From: Alphaproteobacteria bacterium
Lineage (GTDB): Bacteria; Pseudomonadota; Alphaproteobacteria; Rickettsiales; SXRF01
Direction: 5' to 3'
Assembly: GCA_013288305.1 (NCBI GenBank)
Contig: JABDCD010000011.1
Location: forward strand, 1 to 33,658
DNA length: 33,658 nt
Within the stretch, counting starts at the first letter, position 1. Each line of letters opens with the position of its first letter. The notes beneath the pieces are model-generated. The model was not told where the DNA came from. It made no database searches and saw only the letters and a list, made by a program, of their open reading frames with translations. Both the position numbers and the translations under genes were made by a program. Positions 1 through 7,785 of the stretch are shown piece by piece.

Positions 1-1
1 C

Positions 2-810
<809 letters not shown>

Positions 811-814
<4 letters not shown>

Positions 815-1380
815 CTGCGCACACTCTGCTGCGCTTGCGCCAGCAGCTTTTCTTCCAGCGCCTGCTTCGCCCATTCCTTATTATGTTCCATCGTATATTC
901 GACGGCCTGGCCGATTTCGGGGGAAACATTCTGGCTGAGATGCTGGACGATGTGCTGCTGGCGGGCTTTATCCTGTTCAAGCTGCATCTCCTTCTTGCCG
1001 GATTCGCCACCGAGATAGCCGCCGATAAGCGCGCCGCCCAGGGTAGCCCCTAAGAAAGTTGCTAAGGCTATCCCTAAGTTGGGCGCAGTAAAAATAGCCA
1101 GCGTTATTCCCGCCACTTCCCCTAAAAAAGTGCCGAGCAATCCACCAAGCGCAGTAGTTTTATTCCAAAATGTCGGTTCCTTGATTGTTTTTCCATTGCG
1201 ATATTCATTCTCCATGCGCGCTTTGCCGAGAAGCCCGCCGATAATGGCGCCGGTTACTGTAACCAACCCGCCTACCAAAAGGCTGCCCGGCATGACGAGG
1301 CCGGTCAGCATACCGATCGCCATTTCCTTGTTGAAAAAGCTAGGCTTTTGATCTGTTTGCAATTTTAATTCTTCCGACAT
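811..1380 (-). CDS. Glycine-zipper membrane protein of unknown function
   Basis: A 189-residue protein. A short polar N-terminus is followed by two hydrophobic Gly/Ala-rich stretches (about residues 20-52 and 73-123) with small-residue spacing such as GAIIGGLLG and [15 protein letters not shown], typical of glycine-zipper membrane segments. The C-terminal 60 residues are charged and likely helical ([14 protein letters not shown] and onward). No signal-peptide cleavage site is obvious, so it is probably an integral membrane protein with a cytoplasmic or periplasmic helical tail. It lies downstream of carD on the same strand, 166 bases away, with a palindrome pair between them. Function is unknown. 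The gene call is good because the composition is protein-like and the alternative frames are not. Confidence 0.75.
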
Positions 1381-1463
1381 AAATGGCCTCCATTAACGAT
1401 TGCTCATACCACTATAGCTTTTCAGGGCATGGGGGACAAATGAAGCTTTTGTGACAATAAAAA

Positions 1464-1541
1464 ATCCTGTGAGCGCCTTAGGCGCTGCACAGGATCCCAT
1501 TGAAATATATAGATCCTGCGCAGCCTTACGGCTCGCAGGAT
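1464..1541. repeat. Paired palindrome, copy 1 (TG-type then CG-type)
   Basis: Two hairpins lie side by side just downstream of the carD stop. At 1464-1495, ATCCTGTG and CACAGGAT enclose an inner stem AGCGCC/GGCGCT with loop TTA. At 1513-1541, ATCCTGCG and CGCAGGAT enclose AGCC/GGCT. The same pair recurs at 5542-5597 and, in reversed order, at 30672-30757. It is a REP/BIME-like element and could act as a 3'-end stabiliser or terminator; no T-run follows. Confidence 0.85.
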
Positions 1542-1546
1542 TAAAA

Positions 1547-2374
1547 CTAAGCCGCTTCCTTCGCAGCTTCCGCGGCTGCTTCTGCCGCTGCGGCCACCTT
1601 GGCGCGCAGGAGCTTCATCAGCCGGTCGGTTGCCGTTTCGTGCGAAATGGCTTCGGCGGCGGCAAGCTCGCCGACCAGGCGGCTGAGCGCCGATTCATAG
1701 ATCATGCGCTCGGAATAGGAACGCTCGGACTGATCGACGTTCTGGTGCAGGTCGCGCACCACTTCGGCGATGAAAAAGATATTGCCGGAGTTGATCTTCG
1801 TCTCGTATTCCTGGGCGCGGCGCGACCACATGCCCCGCGACGTGCGGGCACGGCTTTTGAGCGTTACGAACACGCGTTTCATCTGGTCGCTTGAGCTGAC
1901 CGGGCGCAGCCCCGCCGCCGTGGCGCGATGCACCGGCACGCGCAGCGTCATCTTGTCCTTTTCGAAGGAAATGACCAACATGCGCAGTTCGACGTCGCCG
2001 ATCATCTGCGTTTCCTCAGCCATGATGCGTCCGACGCCATGCGTCGGATAGACCACGTAATGACCGACCTTATAGGATTTCGGCGCGGCCGGCTTCGCAG
2101 CGGGCTTGACTTGCGCCGGTTTCTGCATGACCGGCTTTTGCGGCGCCGCTTTCTGCAGGGCGGGCTTTACCGCCACGGGTTTTTTGGCCGCGGGCTTATG
2201 CGCCACGATTTTCCGGGCTACGGGCTTCATCACGGGCTTCTTCGCCGGCGTTTTTTTCGCTGCCGGTTTTTTTACCGCCGCTTTTTTAGCGATGATTTTT
2301 TTCGTTGTGGATTTTTTATGTGCCGAGTGCTTTTGTTTTTTAGCCTGGGCTTTTTTAGGTTTATTCTTAGCCAT
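1547..2374 (-). CDS. carD: CarD/CdnL-family transcription regulator with a Lys/Ala/Pro-rich N-terminal tail
   Basis: 275 residues. Residues 1-99 are almost wholly Lys, Ala and Pro with AAKKP/PAKKP-type motifs, like the tail of histone H1 or HU-extended bacterial proteins. From about residue 100 (SYKVGHYVVYPTHGVG) a CarD RNA-polymerase-interacting domain begins, with the beta-strand part (MLVISFEKDKMTLRVPVHRA) and the helical DNA-contacting part that follows. The extreme C-terminus is an Ala/Glu helix. CarD proteins bind the RNAP beta subunit and stabilise open promoter complexes, chiefly at rRNA and growth genes. The ATG is preceded by AAGGA at good spacing. The gene follows fdxA, a pairing common in alphaproteobacteria. 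The long basic tail is the unusual part and probably adds non-specific DNA binding (inference). Confidence 0.93.
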   Translation of the reverse strand: MAKNKPKKAQAKKQKHSAHKKSTTKKIIAKKAAVKKPAAKKTPAKKPVMKPVARKIVAHKPAAKKPVAVKPALQKAAPQKPVMQKPAQVKPAAKPAAPKSYKVGHYVVYPTHGVGRIMAEETQMIGDVELRMLVISFEKDKMTLRVPVHRATAAGLRPVSSSDQMKRVFVTLKSRARTSRGMWSRRAQEYETKINSGNIFFIAEVVRDLHQNVDQSERSYSERMIYESALSRLVGELAAAEAISHETATDRLMKLLRAKVAAAAEAAAEAAKEAA

Positions 2375-2520
2375 AGTTTTTCCTTGAACTCTAGGTTGCT
2401 GCAGTTGCCTGCATAGTTAAACTACTTATAGTGTGTTTTTCCGGGAAAGCACCACTTGGTATGGACGCTGCCCATAAAACAGGCGCCAACATAGCACAAT
2501 TTTAACGGAAAAGAAAGACT

Positions 2521-2853
2521 TTATTTGGATCCCGGCTCCGGGCTGAAGAATTTCTCGAATTTGCCTTCCATGCCCTCATATTCCTTGGCATCGGGCGGGC
2601 CGGGCTTCTTGACGGTGATATTGGGCCATTTGGCCGAGTATTCGCGGTTCTGCTCGACCCATTTGAGCAACTCGTCCGATTCCGGCTTGATGGCCTCCAC
2701 CGGGCATTCCGGCTCGCAGACGCCGCAATCGATGCACTCGTCGGGGTTGATGACCAGCATGTTCTCACCCTCATAGAAGCAGTCTACCGGGCAGACTTCC
2801 ACGCAGTCGGTGTATTTGCATTTGATGCAGGCGTCGGTAACTACAAAAGTCAT
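2521..2853 (-). CDS. fdxA: Seven-iron ferredoxin FdxA
   Basis: 110 residues, usual length for the family. Cysteines at 9, 12, 17, 21, 25 and at 40, 43, 46, 50 match the [3Fe-4S]/[4Fe-4S] pattern of Azotobacter-type FdI ferredoxins, including the [12 protein letters not shown] motif. It is a cytoplasmic low-potential electron carrier; the partner enzyme is not evident here. The start is fixed by the conserved [12 protein letters not shown] beginning. The start codon lies inside one arm of a 24-bp inverted repeat (2851-2874), so the ribosome site could be masked if the repeat pairs in RNA; no strong Shine-Dalgarno is seen. carD follows downstream on the same strand. Confidence 0.96.
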   Translation of the reverse strand: MTFVVTDACIKCKYTDCVEVCPVDCFYEGENMLVINPDECIDCGVCEPECPVEAIKPESDELLKWVEQNREYSAKWPNITVKKPGPPDAKEYEGMEGKFEKFFSPEPGSK

Positions 2854-2967
2854 GGGTCATGAGTCCCTGGTCATTGGTGAAGGGGAGTGCTTATAAACTA
2901 ATTTTGGTTATCTGGCAATATGGTTGGGGATTTTTTTTAACCCATGACCAGGGACTCATGACCCATG
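2851..2967. repeat. 24-bp perfect inverted repeat spanning the fdxA start and ccmC stop
   Basis: The arm at 2851-2874 is the exact reverse complement of the arm at 2944-2967 (ATGACCAGGGACTCATGACC...). The 69-base loop holds the likely fdxA promoter. One arm contains the fdxA ATG; the other encodes the last residues and the stop codon of ccmC (2956-2958). Confidence 0.9.
2890..2918 (-). promoter_or_regulatory. Putative sigma70-type promoter of fdxA
   Basis: On the minus strand, TTGCCA (2913-2918) and TATAAG (2890-2895) are separated by exactly 17 bases, placing transcription start near 2883, about 30 bases before the fdxA ATG. Pattern match only. Confidence 0.5.
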
Positions 2968-3672
2968 ACCAAACCGCATCCTCCGAACCCGCTGCTCCAA
3001 GAGCGCCGCCTTCACCCGCACCAGCAGCAGCGTAACATATAGCAGTATAAACCCCAATCCCATGGCCAGCAAGGGGGTAAGCATGGCGGCGTCGATGGCG
3101 GGGCCGCCGGCGCGGATGAGGCTGGCCGGCTGGTGCAGGGTGTTCCACCATTCGACGGAAAAGCGGATGATCGGGATATTGACGAAGCCGACCAGCGCCA
3201 GGATGGCGCAGATTTTTTTGCCCCGCTCCTGGGCGGCATAGCTGTCGGAGAGCGCGATATAGCCGATATACAGGAAAAACAGGATGAGTTCGGAGGTCAG
3301 CCGCGCGTCCCATACCCACCACGCGCCCCACATGGGCTTGCCCCAGAGCGAGCCGGTGATGAGCGTCACCAGCGTGAACGCCGCGCCCAGCGGCGCGCTC
3401 TGCCGGGCGGCGACATCGGCCAGCGGATGCCGCCAGATGAGAAACGACGCGCTCGCCGCCGCCATCGCCGTATACACCATCATCGACATCCACGCCGACG
3501 GCACATGCACATACATCATCCGCACCGACTCCCCCTGCTGATAATCCGGCGGCGAAATAAACAGCGCCTCGATGAGGCCGAACGCCAATACGATGACGGT
3601 AGCCGCCACCAGCCAGGGGAGGAGTTTGTCGGAGAGGCGGAGGAAGCGAGAGGGGGATGCGAGGGAGGGCAT
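2956..3672 (-). CDS. ccmC: Cytochrome c biogenesis haem-handling membrane protein CcmC
   Basis: 238 residues, usual length. CcmC binds haem at the periplasmic face of the inner membrane and passes it to CcmE for cytochrome c maturation (system I). Diagnostic features are the tryptophan-rich motif WGAWWVWDARLTSE (residues 115-128), the two axial-ligand histidines expected in VHVPSAW (His56) and WWNTLHQPAS (His180), and six hydrophobic segments. No other ccm genes are visible nearby, so ccmC is detached from ccmABDEFGH, at least within this window. The final few residues and stop codon come from the inverted repeat at 2944-2967, suggesting that the repeat replaced or extended the native 3' end. 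Confidence 0.95.
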   Translation of the reverse strand: MPSLASPSRFLRLSDKLLPWLVAATVIVLAFGLIEALFISPPDYQQGESVRMMYVHVPSAWMSMMVYTAMAAASASFLIWRHPLADVAARQSAPLGAAFTLVTLITGSLWGKPMWGAWWVWDARLTSELILFFLYIGYIALSDSYAAQERGKKICAILALVGFVNIPIIRFSVEWWNTLHQPASLIRAGGPAIDAAMLTPLLAMGLGFILLYVTLLLVRVKAALLEQRVRRMRFGHGS

Positions 3673-3710
3673 GGTGAATAAGCGACTTTCAATATAATAA
3701 AAGAAATAGT

Positions 3711-3740
3711 ATTATAATCACAGATTGGCGTTAGCCACAA
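3711..3740 (-). promoter_or_regulatory. Putative ccmC promoter
   Basis: On the minus strand a perfect TATAAT (3711-3716) follows a TTGTGG (3735-3740) with an 18-base spacer, giving a start near 3704, about 30 bases upstream of the ccmC ATG. Pattern match only; the region is AT-rich, which raises the chance of a false hit. Confidence 0.4.
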
Positions 3741-3741
3741 A

Positions 3742-3761
3742 CCGCTTCCGAAAGGAAGCGG
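3742..3761. repeat. Perfect hairpin with GAAA tetraloop
   Basis: CCGCTTCC (3742-3749), loop GAAA, GGAAGCGG (3754-3761). No T-run follows on either strand, so it is not a classical terminator. It sits just outside the left copy of the 28-bp repeat. Confidence 0.6.
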
Positions 3762-3779
3762 GAAATACAATCCCCTCTT

Positions 3780-3807
3780 GTCATTCCCGCGAAAGCGGGA
3801 ATCCAGT
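3780..3807 (+). repeat. 28-bp palindromic repeat, left copy of an inverted pair
   Basis: Contains TTCCCGCGAAAGCGGGAA, itself a hairpin. It matches the reverse complement of 4750-4777 at 27 of 28 positions. Together the two copies bracket the AT-rich gene at 3883-4743. Read in frame this repeat gives the residues SFPRKRES, which warns against using an upstream ATG for that gene. Confidence 0.88.
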
Positions 3808-3809
3808 CA

Positions 3810-3837
3810 TTGTTTATACGAAAGGCGGTACTATATT
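3810..3837 (+). promoter_or_regulatory. Putative promoter for the repeat-flanked gene
   Basis: TTGTTT (3810-3815), 16-base spacer, TATATT (3832-3837), immediately inside the left repeat and about 45 bases before the chosen ATG. Pattern match only. Confidence 0.4.
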
Positions 3838-3882
3838 GAAAGCAAAGCGAATTGTCATCTAAAACGAAGTTGTAGTGCTAGA

Positions 3883-4743
3883 ATGTCATACAGTAAGATT
3901 AAACGAGGCTTAATTGGCGTATTAGTTATCTTCCTAATGACGGGAAGTGCGATTGCACAATCACAGCAATCCAATAAAAAACAACCATCCCATATTGACA
4001 ATCGCGGAACAACAGCATCTCCACTTGTAGTAAAATTGCTTGATTTTCAAAATGCTCAAGAAGCACAAGAAAAAACATCCAACGATAAGCAGCTTGCTAG
4101 TGCTACTGTTGGATTACTAATTGTTGGTCTCGTTCAGGCAGCATTGTTTTTATGGCAATTAATACTCATCCGTGAAAGCCTTGCCGATGCTAAAGAAGCC
4201 GCTGAAGCGGCTACCATTGGAGCTGCCGCCGCTAAAGAATCTGCTGATGCTACTACTAGTATTGCAAGCATTTTAGAGCGCAATGGAAAAAAACAAATGA
4301 GAGCTTATTTGACTGTTATTACTGGTAGTTGTTTTAAGCAAGACAGAGAGAAAAATACTAGATATGAAATTAGAATATTCGTAAAAAATACCGGATTTAC
4401 TCCGGCTCATGCCGTAAGTTGTCGCATGAAAGCCGATATATTTCCGTACCCTCTTCCAGAAGATATAGATCTCTCTTTGCCTATTGTTATTAATGAAACA
4501 GGTGGATATATCGCTTCGGGACAGAATAACTTTTTCACTACTTGGCTGTCTGATTTTATTGACGATCAAACTATTACGGACATTACCAACATTAATGGAA
4601 AAGCTCTTTATGTATACGGAACCATCAAATATAAAGATGCCTTTGGCGATTCTCATCACACCAATTTCTGTCAATTTGCTCTTTGGGATTCTGGTGGAAA
4701 CTATAGCACCATGAATGCCCATAGGAACAATGATGCAACTTGA
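3883..4743 (+). CDS. Membrane-anchored hypothetical protein, AT-rich, flanked by inverted repeats
   Basis: 286 residues from the ATG at 3883. The frame is open further upstream, but that part only translates the 28-bp repeat. Residues 1-26 look like a signal sequence (KIKRGLIGVLVIFLMTGSAIAQ). A second hydrophobic helix follows at about residues 70-95 (ASATVGLLIVGLVQAALFLWQLILI). Next comes an Ala-rich probable coiled coil (ADAKEAAEAATIGAAAAKESADATT), and then a C-terminal domain starting at MRAYLTVITG with beta-strand character. This layout, a membrane helix, a coiled coil and an RAY-containing C-terminal domain, recurs in many uncharacterised proteobacterial proteins. Base composition is clearly more AT-rich than that of the flanking genes, which suggests recent acquisition. 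Function is unknown. Confidence 0.75.
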   Translation: MSYSKIKRGLIGVLVIFLMTGSAIAQSQQSNKKQPSHIDNRGTTASPLVVKLLDFQNAQEAQEKTSNDKQLASATVGLLIVGLVQAALFLWQLILIRESLADAKEAAEAATIGAAAAKESADATTSIASILERNGKKQMRAYLTVITGSCFKQDREKNTRYEIRIFVKNTGFTPAHAVSCRMKADIFPYPLPEDIDLSLPIVINETGGYIASGQNNFFTTWLSDFIDDQTITDITNINGKALYVYGTIKYKDAFGDSHHTNFCQFALWDSGGNYSTMNAHRNNDAT

Positions 4744-4749
4744 AATTAC

Positions 4750-4777
4750 ACTGGATTCCCGCCTTCGCGGGAATGAC
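4750..4777 (-). repeat. 28-bp palindromic repeat, right copy of an inverted pair
   Basis: Inverted relative to 3780-3807 with one mismatch. Begins six bases after the end of the AT-rich gene and ends 11 bases before the ydfG-like ATG. No target-site duplication is apparent outside the pair. Confidence 0.88.
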
Positions 4778-4788
4778 GGGAAATAATT

Positions 4789-5550
4789 ATGCTCACCAAC
4801 AAAACCATTTTCATCACCGGTGCAACGGCGGGGTTTGGCGCCGCGTGCGCCAGGTTGTTGGTGGCGAATGGGGCGCGGGTGGTTGTCAGCGGGAGGCGGG
4901 TGGAGAGGCTGGAGAGGTTGAAAAAAGAATTGGGGGCGAGCGCCCATACGCTTGCGCTCGACGTGCGCGACAACCATGCGGTGGAAAAAGCCGTCGCATC
5001 GCTGCCCGCGCCGTTCGACAAGGTCGATATTCTCATCAACAATGCCGGCCTCGCGCTGGGGTTGGAATCGTTTGAAAAATTAGCGCTGGGTGACATCCGG
5101 CAGATGATCGACACCAATATCTCCGGCGTGCTTTACTGCACGCACGCGCTGCTGCCGGGGATGATCGCGCGCGACTCGGGCCACATCGTCAATATGGGCT
5201 CCATCGCGGGCACCTATCCTTATCCCGGCGGCAATGTCTATGGCGCGACCAAAGCCTTTCTCGAACATTTCACGCTCAATCTGAAGGCCGACCTGCTGGG
5301 CAGGAATATCCGCGTTACCAATATCGAGCCGGGCATGGCCGAAACCGAATTCTCGCAGGTGCGCTTTCACGGCGATAACGCCAAAGCAAAATCCGTCTAT
5401 GAAAACACCCGGCCATTGACCTCCGAAGACATTGCCGAAACCGTTCTCTGGTGCCTGACGCGCCCGGCGCATGTCAACATCAACCGCATCGAGCTGATGG
5501 CCGCGGAACAGGCGTTCTCGCCGTTTGCGGTGCATCGATCAATCCTGTGA
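4789..5550 (+). CDS. ydfG: YdfG-type NADP-dependent short-chain dehydrogenase (3-hydroxy acid / serine dehydrogenase)
   Basis: 253 residues, classical SDR length. The cofactor motif TGATAGFG is at 10-17, NNAG at 84-87, and the catalytic Ser138, Tyr151 and Lys155 lie in GSIAGTYPYPGGNVYGATKA. The strings INNAGLALGLE, PGGNVYGATKAF and the closing PFAVHRS closely resemble E. coli YdfG, which oxidises L-allo-threonine, serine and other 3-hydroxy acids and also reduces malonic semialdehyde. A GGGA lies about 7 bases before the ATG. The stop codon (5548-5550) lies inside a palindrome of the paired-repeat family, and the 3' end overlaps the convergent gene by 12 bases. Substrate is inferred from family resemblance only. 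Confidence 0.9.
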   Translation: MLTNKTIFITGATAGFGAACARLLVANGARVVVSGRRVERLERLKKELGASAHTLALDVRDNHAVEKAVASLPAPFDKVDILINNAGLALGLESFEKLALGDIRQMIDTNISGVLYCTHALLPGMIARDSGHIVNMGSIAGTYPYPGGNVYGATKAFLEHFTLNLKADLLGRNIRVTNIEPGMAETEFSQVRFHGDNAKAKSVYENTRPLTSEDIAETVLWCLTRPAHVNINRIELMAAEQAFSPFAVHRSIL

Positions 5551-6147
5551 GCCGTGAGGCGGCACAGGATCCTGCGCAGGCTCCCGCCTCGCAGGACTAA
5601 TCGGCGCGCTGAGCACCGTCGGCGGCCTTCTGAATAGCTTATAGTCAACCACGTCGCCGGGGTTGATCGATAACTTCTGGCAACTGCCGCCTTTAAGGAA
5701 CAAAAACGCCAGCACCGGCGACGGCGGCACGATGTCGCGGTCCAGTTCGGATAATGTGATGTTGGGGATAATCTGGGCGATGGTGCCTTCCCCGTCGATG
5801 AGCAAAATATCCAGCGGCGCATATTGCGTCATGGGAATCACCGGCGGCTGGCCGGGCGCGGCAAAGACCATCAGCACGCCGTTTTTCTCCGATGGGCTGC
5901 TCAGGTTGAACCAGCCTTTCTGGTTATACAGCGTCATCCCGTCGCGCACCTCGACGTCGAAACCCACATTGGAAGCCTCGGCCACGACCACCGGCTGCTC
6001 CTTGCTCCATGGCAGCGGCGGAATCGTTTTCTGCGGCGGCGACTTGCGCATGACGGCAATAGTGGCGCGGGTATAAAACAACGGCGAGGATGTATCGGCC
6101 AGCGCCGCTCCCGCCCATAACAAAAGGAAAACGGTGAGAATCCTCAT
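5539..6147 (-). CDS. DUF192-related exported protein, divergent paralogue of the upstream gene
   Basis: 202 residues from the ATG at 6147. A signal peptide is clear (MRILTVFLLLWAGAALADT). The core, from about residue 75 to 185, aligns by eye with the DUF192 protein encoded immediately upstream: PLDILLIDGEGTIAQI against PLDMLFIDRHGKIVYI, and VLAFLFLKGGSCQKLSINPGDVV against AVLELAGGVAELRGIHVGDHV. The family's GLMHR segment is not preserved. The last ~20 residues are encoded by the paired palindrome at 5542-5597, so the tail is repeat-derived. The ATG overlaps the stop of the upstream gene (ATGA), implying translational coupling. Role unknown; presumably periplasmic. Confidence 0.82.
   Translation of the reverse strand: MRILTVFLLLWAGAALADTSSPLFYTRATIAVMRKSPPQKTIPPLPWSKEQPVVVAEASNVGFDVEVRDGMTLYNQKGWFNLSSPSEKNGVLMVFAAPGQPPVIPMTQYAPLDILLIDGEGTIAQIIPNITLSELDRDIVPPSPVLAFLFLKGGSCQKLSINPGDVVDYKLFRRPPTVLSAPISPARREPAQDPVPPHGSQD
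5542..5597. repeat. Paired palindrome, copy 2 (TG-type then CG-type), abutting
   Basis: ATCCTGTG...CACAGGAT at 5542-5570 runs directly into ATCCTGCG...CGCAGGAC at 5569-5597, sharing AT. The pair holds the ydfG stop codon and supplies the C-terminal codons of the convergent gene, so it sits at the 3' ends of both. Confidence 0.85.
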
Positions 6148-6626
6148 GGCATGAAATAGGAATGGACGACATGGTCGCCGACATGGATGCCGCGCAACTC
6201 GGCCACCCCGCCGGCCAGTTCCAATACGGCGCGCACCGGGCGCCCGGCGGTGATGATGGCCTCCGATTCCGGCGTCGCGTTGGCCGCGATATACACAATT
6301 TTGCCGTGCCGGTCGATGAAGAGCATGTCGAGCGGAATCAGCGTATCCTTCATCCACATGCGCATGACGCTATCCTCGGGCATGATGAACAACATGCCGC
6401 GGGCAGGGTCCAGGCTGTCGCGGTGCATCAGGCCCTGCTCCTGCTCCGCCGGCGTTCTGGCGAGCTCGATGGTGAAAAAATACACTCCGCCGCCGGTGCG
6501 GATGGTCAAATCGTCATGGCGGAATTCAGCGATGGGGGGGGCAGCATCGGCGCTGGCCTGCGGCGGCACTGCGGCCAGCAGGCAGAGGATGAGCAAAAAC
6601 CGGGGCAGTATTTCGTTTATTTTCAT
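6144..6626 (-). CDS. DUF192 family exported protein
   Basis: 160 residues from the ATG at 6626, chosen because GGGA lies six bases upstream; an ATG at 6638 would add four residues. A signal peptide (MKINEILPRFLLILCLLAAVPPQASA) is followed by a full DUF192 domain: FTIELARTPAEQEQGLMHRDSLDPARGMLFIMPEDSVMRMWMKDTLIPLDMLFID and the GRPVRAVLELAGG segment. DUF192 proteins are small periplasmic beta proteins without a settled function. The gene has an 8-base G run (6534-6541) just after the signal-peptide region. It overlaps the divergent paralogue downstream by four bases. Confidence 0.93.
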   Translation of the reverse strand: MKINEILPRFLLILCLLAAVPPQASADAAPPIAEFRHDDLTIRTGGGVYFFTIELARTPAEQEQGLMHRDSLDPARGMLFIMPEDSVMRMWMKDTLIPLDMLFIDRHGKIVYIAANATPESEAIITAGRPVRAVLELAGGVAELRGIHVGDHVVHSYFMP

Positions 6627-6705
6627 GGCGATTCCCATTTATTACAGTTTGATGAATTTTATAGCAAAATACCCAAAAGCGCTAGGCCGGGCCATGGATA
6701 TTATA

Positions 6706-6711
6706 TATAAT
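6706..6711 (+). promoter_or_regulatory. Possible -10 hexamer placing transcription start at the next ATG
   Basis: A perfect TATAAT ends eight bases before the ATG at 6719, so the start would fall at about 6718 and the message would be leaderless. There is no recognisable -35 and the surroundings are AT repeats, so this is weak. Confidence 0.25.
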
Positions 6712-6718
6712 AAATCCT

Positions 6719-7738
6719 ATGAGCACGATACGTTTTTTTAGCGGCACAAGAAGTTCCGGCACTGGGATGTCGAGAGAAGACGTCAAGTTTTTTCTCGAAG
6801 CAAGGAAAAAAATGAGCGCCGCCGAGCGCTGGAAACGCCTGCGCGACAGGAAGTTCGTCGAAAACAAGAAAAAGACCATAGGCAAGATGAAGACCTTCGC
6901 CATCCCCGGCACCATCGCCCAAGCCTATCAGATGTCCAAAAAGGCGGAAGAAGCCCTGAAGCAGATGGCCAAGAAAAAAGCCAGCAAGGAGGCCAAGGCG
7001 CTGCGCCAGATGGTCGTGGTGACGCCGCGCACCTATCACAACGGCCGCATCGCCAAGAACGGAAAAATTTACGACATCCAGGGCACCCTCGTCGCCAAGG
7101 TCCATAGAAAAAACGGCAACATGACGACCCTGATGGGCTGGTCGATCGGCAAATACGATCCCAAATCCTATGTCACCAACGGCCTCATTCAGGGCGCCAT
7201 CGACAAATACAGCCCCTATTACATCAACCTGCGCAAAATGCAGGCGATGCAGCAGGGCACGGTGTGGGGTCCCGACCAGGACGTCATCAACATCCCCGGC
7301 CCTGCCGGCAATTACGGTTCCGCCAACGACAGTTCGGTCGCCTTCTCCAGCTACGGCAGCGACGTCGCCGGCCCGCGCCAGAATATCGGCGCCACCGCCT
7401 GGGGCGCCATGAGCGACAATGCCTGGGGCACGTTTACCGACAACGTCTGGGGCACCTCGTCGGATACGGTCTGGGGCACCAATATGAGCGACGTCTGGGG
7501 CGGCATCGGCGGCAATCCGTTCGGCGGCAAAAGCGTCCAGATCTGGGGCACCGGCAACGGCCATAATTACCTCAAAGGCCTGGGCGCGCGCGTGGCGGCT
7601 TTCTTCGGCATCAAAGTGAAATCCGCCGCCAGCCGCGCCGCTTTCCACCAGAGCGTGAGCCAGGTGCGCACGGCGCGCAGCGGCGCAAGCCCCGCCGTCG
7701 CCCCCACCCGTGCGCCCGCTGCGCCAGCGCGGCGCTGA
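6719..7738 (+). CDS. Hypothetical protein with an octapeptide Trp-Gly repeat
   Basis: 339 residues. The N-terminal third is strongly basic and helical (runs of KKK, AERWKRLRDRKF). A middle region (about 100-180) looks globular, including YHNGRIAKNGKIYDIQGTLVAKVHRKNG. Tryptophans at 228, 236, 244, 252 and 260 are spaced exactly eight residues apart, each followed by Gly, with a further W at 276, two periods on; the consensus is roughly WGTxxDNV. The C-terminus is Ala/Pro/Arg-rich. No signal peptide is seen. No Shine-Dalgarno precedes the ATG; the ATG at 6767 (MSREDV) is an alternative. I do not recognise the family. The regular period suggests a beta-solenoid-like or self-assembling segment (inference). 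Confidence 0.75.
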   Translation: MSTIRFFSGTRSSGTGMSREDVKFFLEARKKMSAAERWKRLRDRKFVENKKKTIGKMKTFAIPGTIAQAYQMSKKAEEALKQMAKKKASKEAKALRQMVVVTPRTYHNGRIAKNGKIYDIQGTLVAKVHRKNGNMTTLMGWSIGKYDPKSYVTNGLIQGAIDKYSPYYINLRKMQAMQQGTVWGPDQDVINIPGPAGNYGSANDSSVAFSSYGSDVAGPRQNIGATAWGAMSDNAWGTFTDNVWGTSSDTVWGTNMSDVWGGIGGNPFGGKSVQIWGTGNGHNYLKGLGARVAAFFGIKVKSAASRAAFHQSVSQVRTARSGASPAVAPTRAPAAPARR

Positions 7739-7785
7739 TATTAAATTTTCCTGTATTTTATTGCCGGTATTGTTATGTATGGCGC

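Noticed and set aside
1928-2416. Plus-strand Arg/Phe-rich frames opposite carD
   Set aside because: Antisense of the Lys/Ala/Pro tail; no independent support.
3778-3882. Upstream extension of the AT-rich gene to the ATG at 3778
   Set aside because: The extra residues (SFPRKRES...) are the translation of the 28-bp repeat, and the signal sequence begins at 3883.
6701-7648. 315-residue minus-strand frame opposite the Trp-Gly repeat gene
   Set aside because: Low-complexity Ala/Gly/Asp composition typical of an antisense shadow, and it has no ribosome site. The plus-strand frame has a residue-level period that only makes sense in that frame. Kept as a small doubt in the confidence of that gene.
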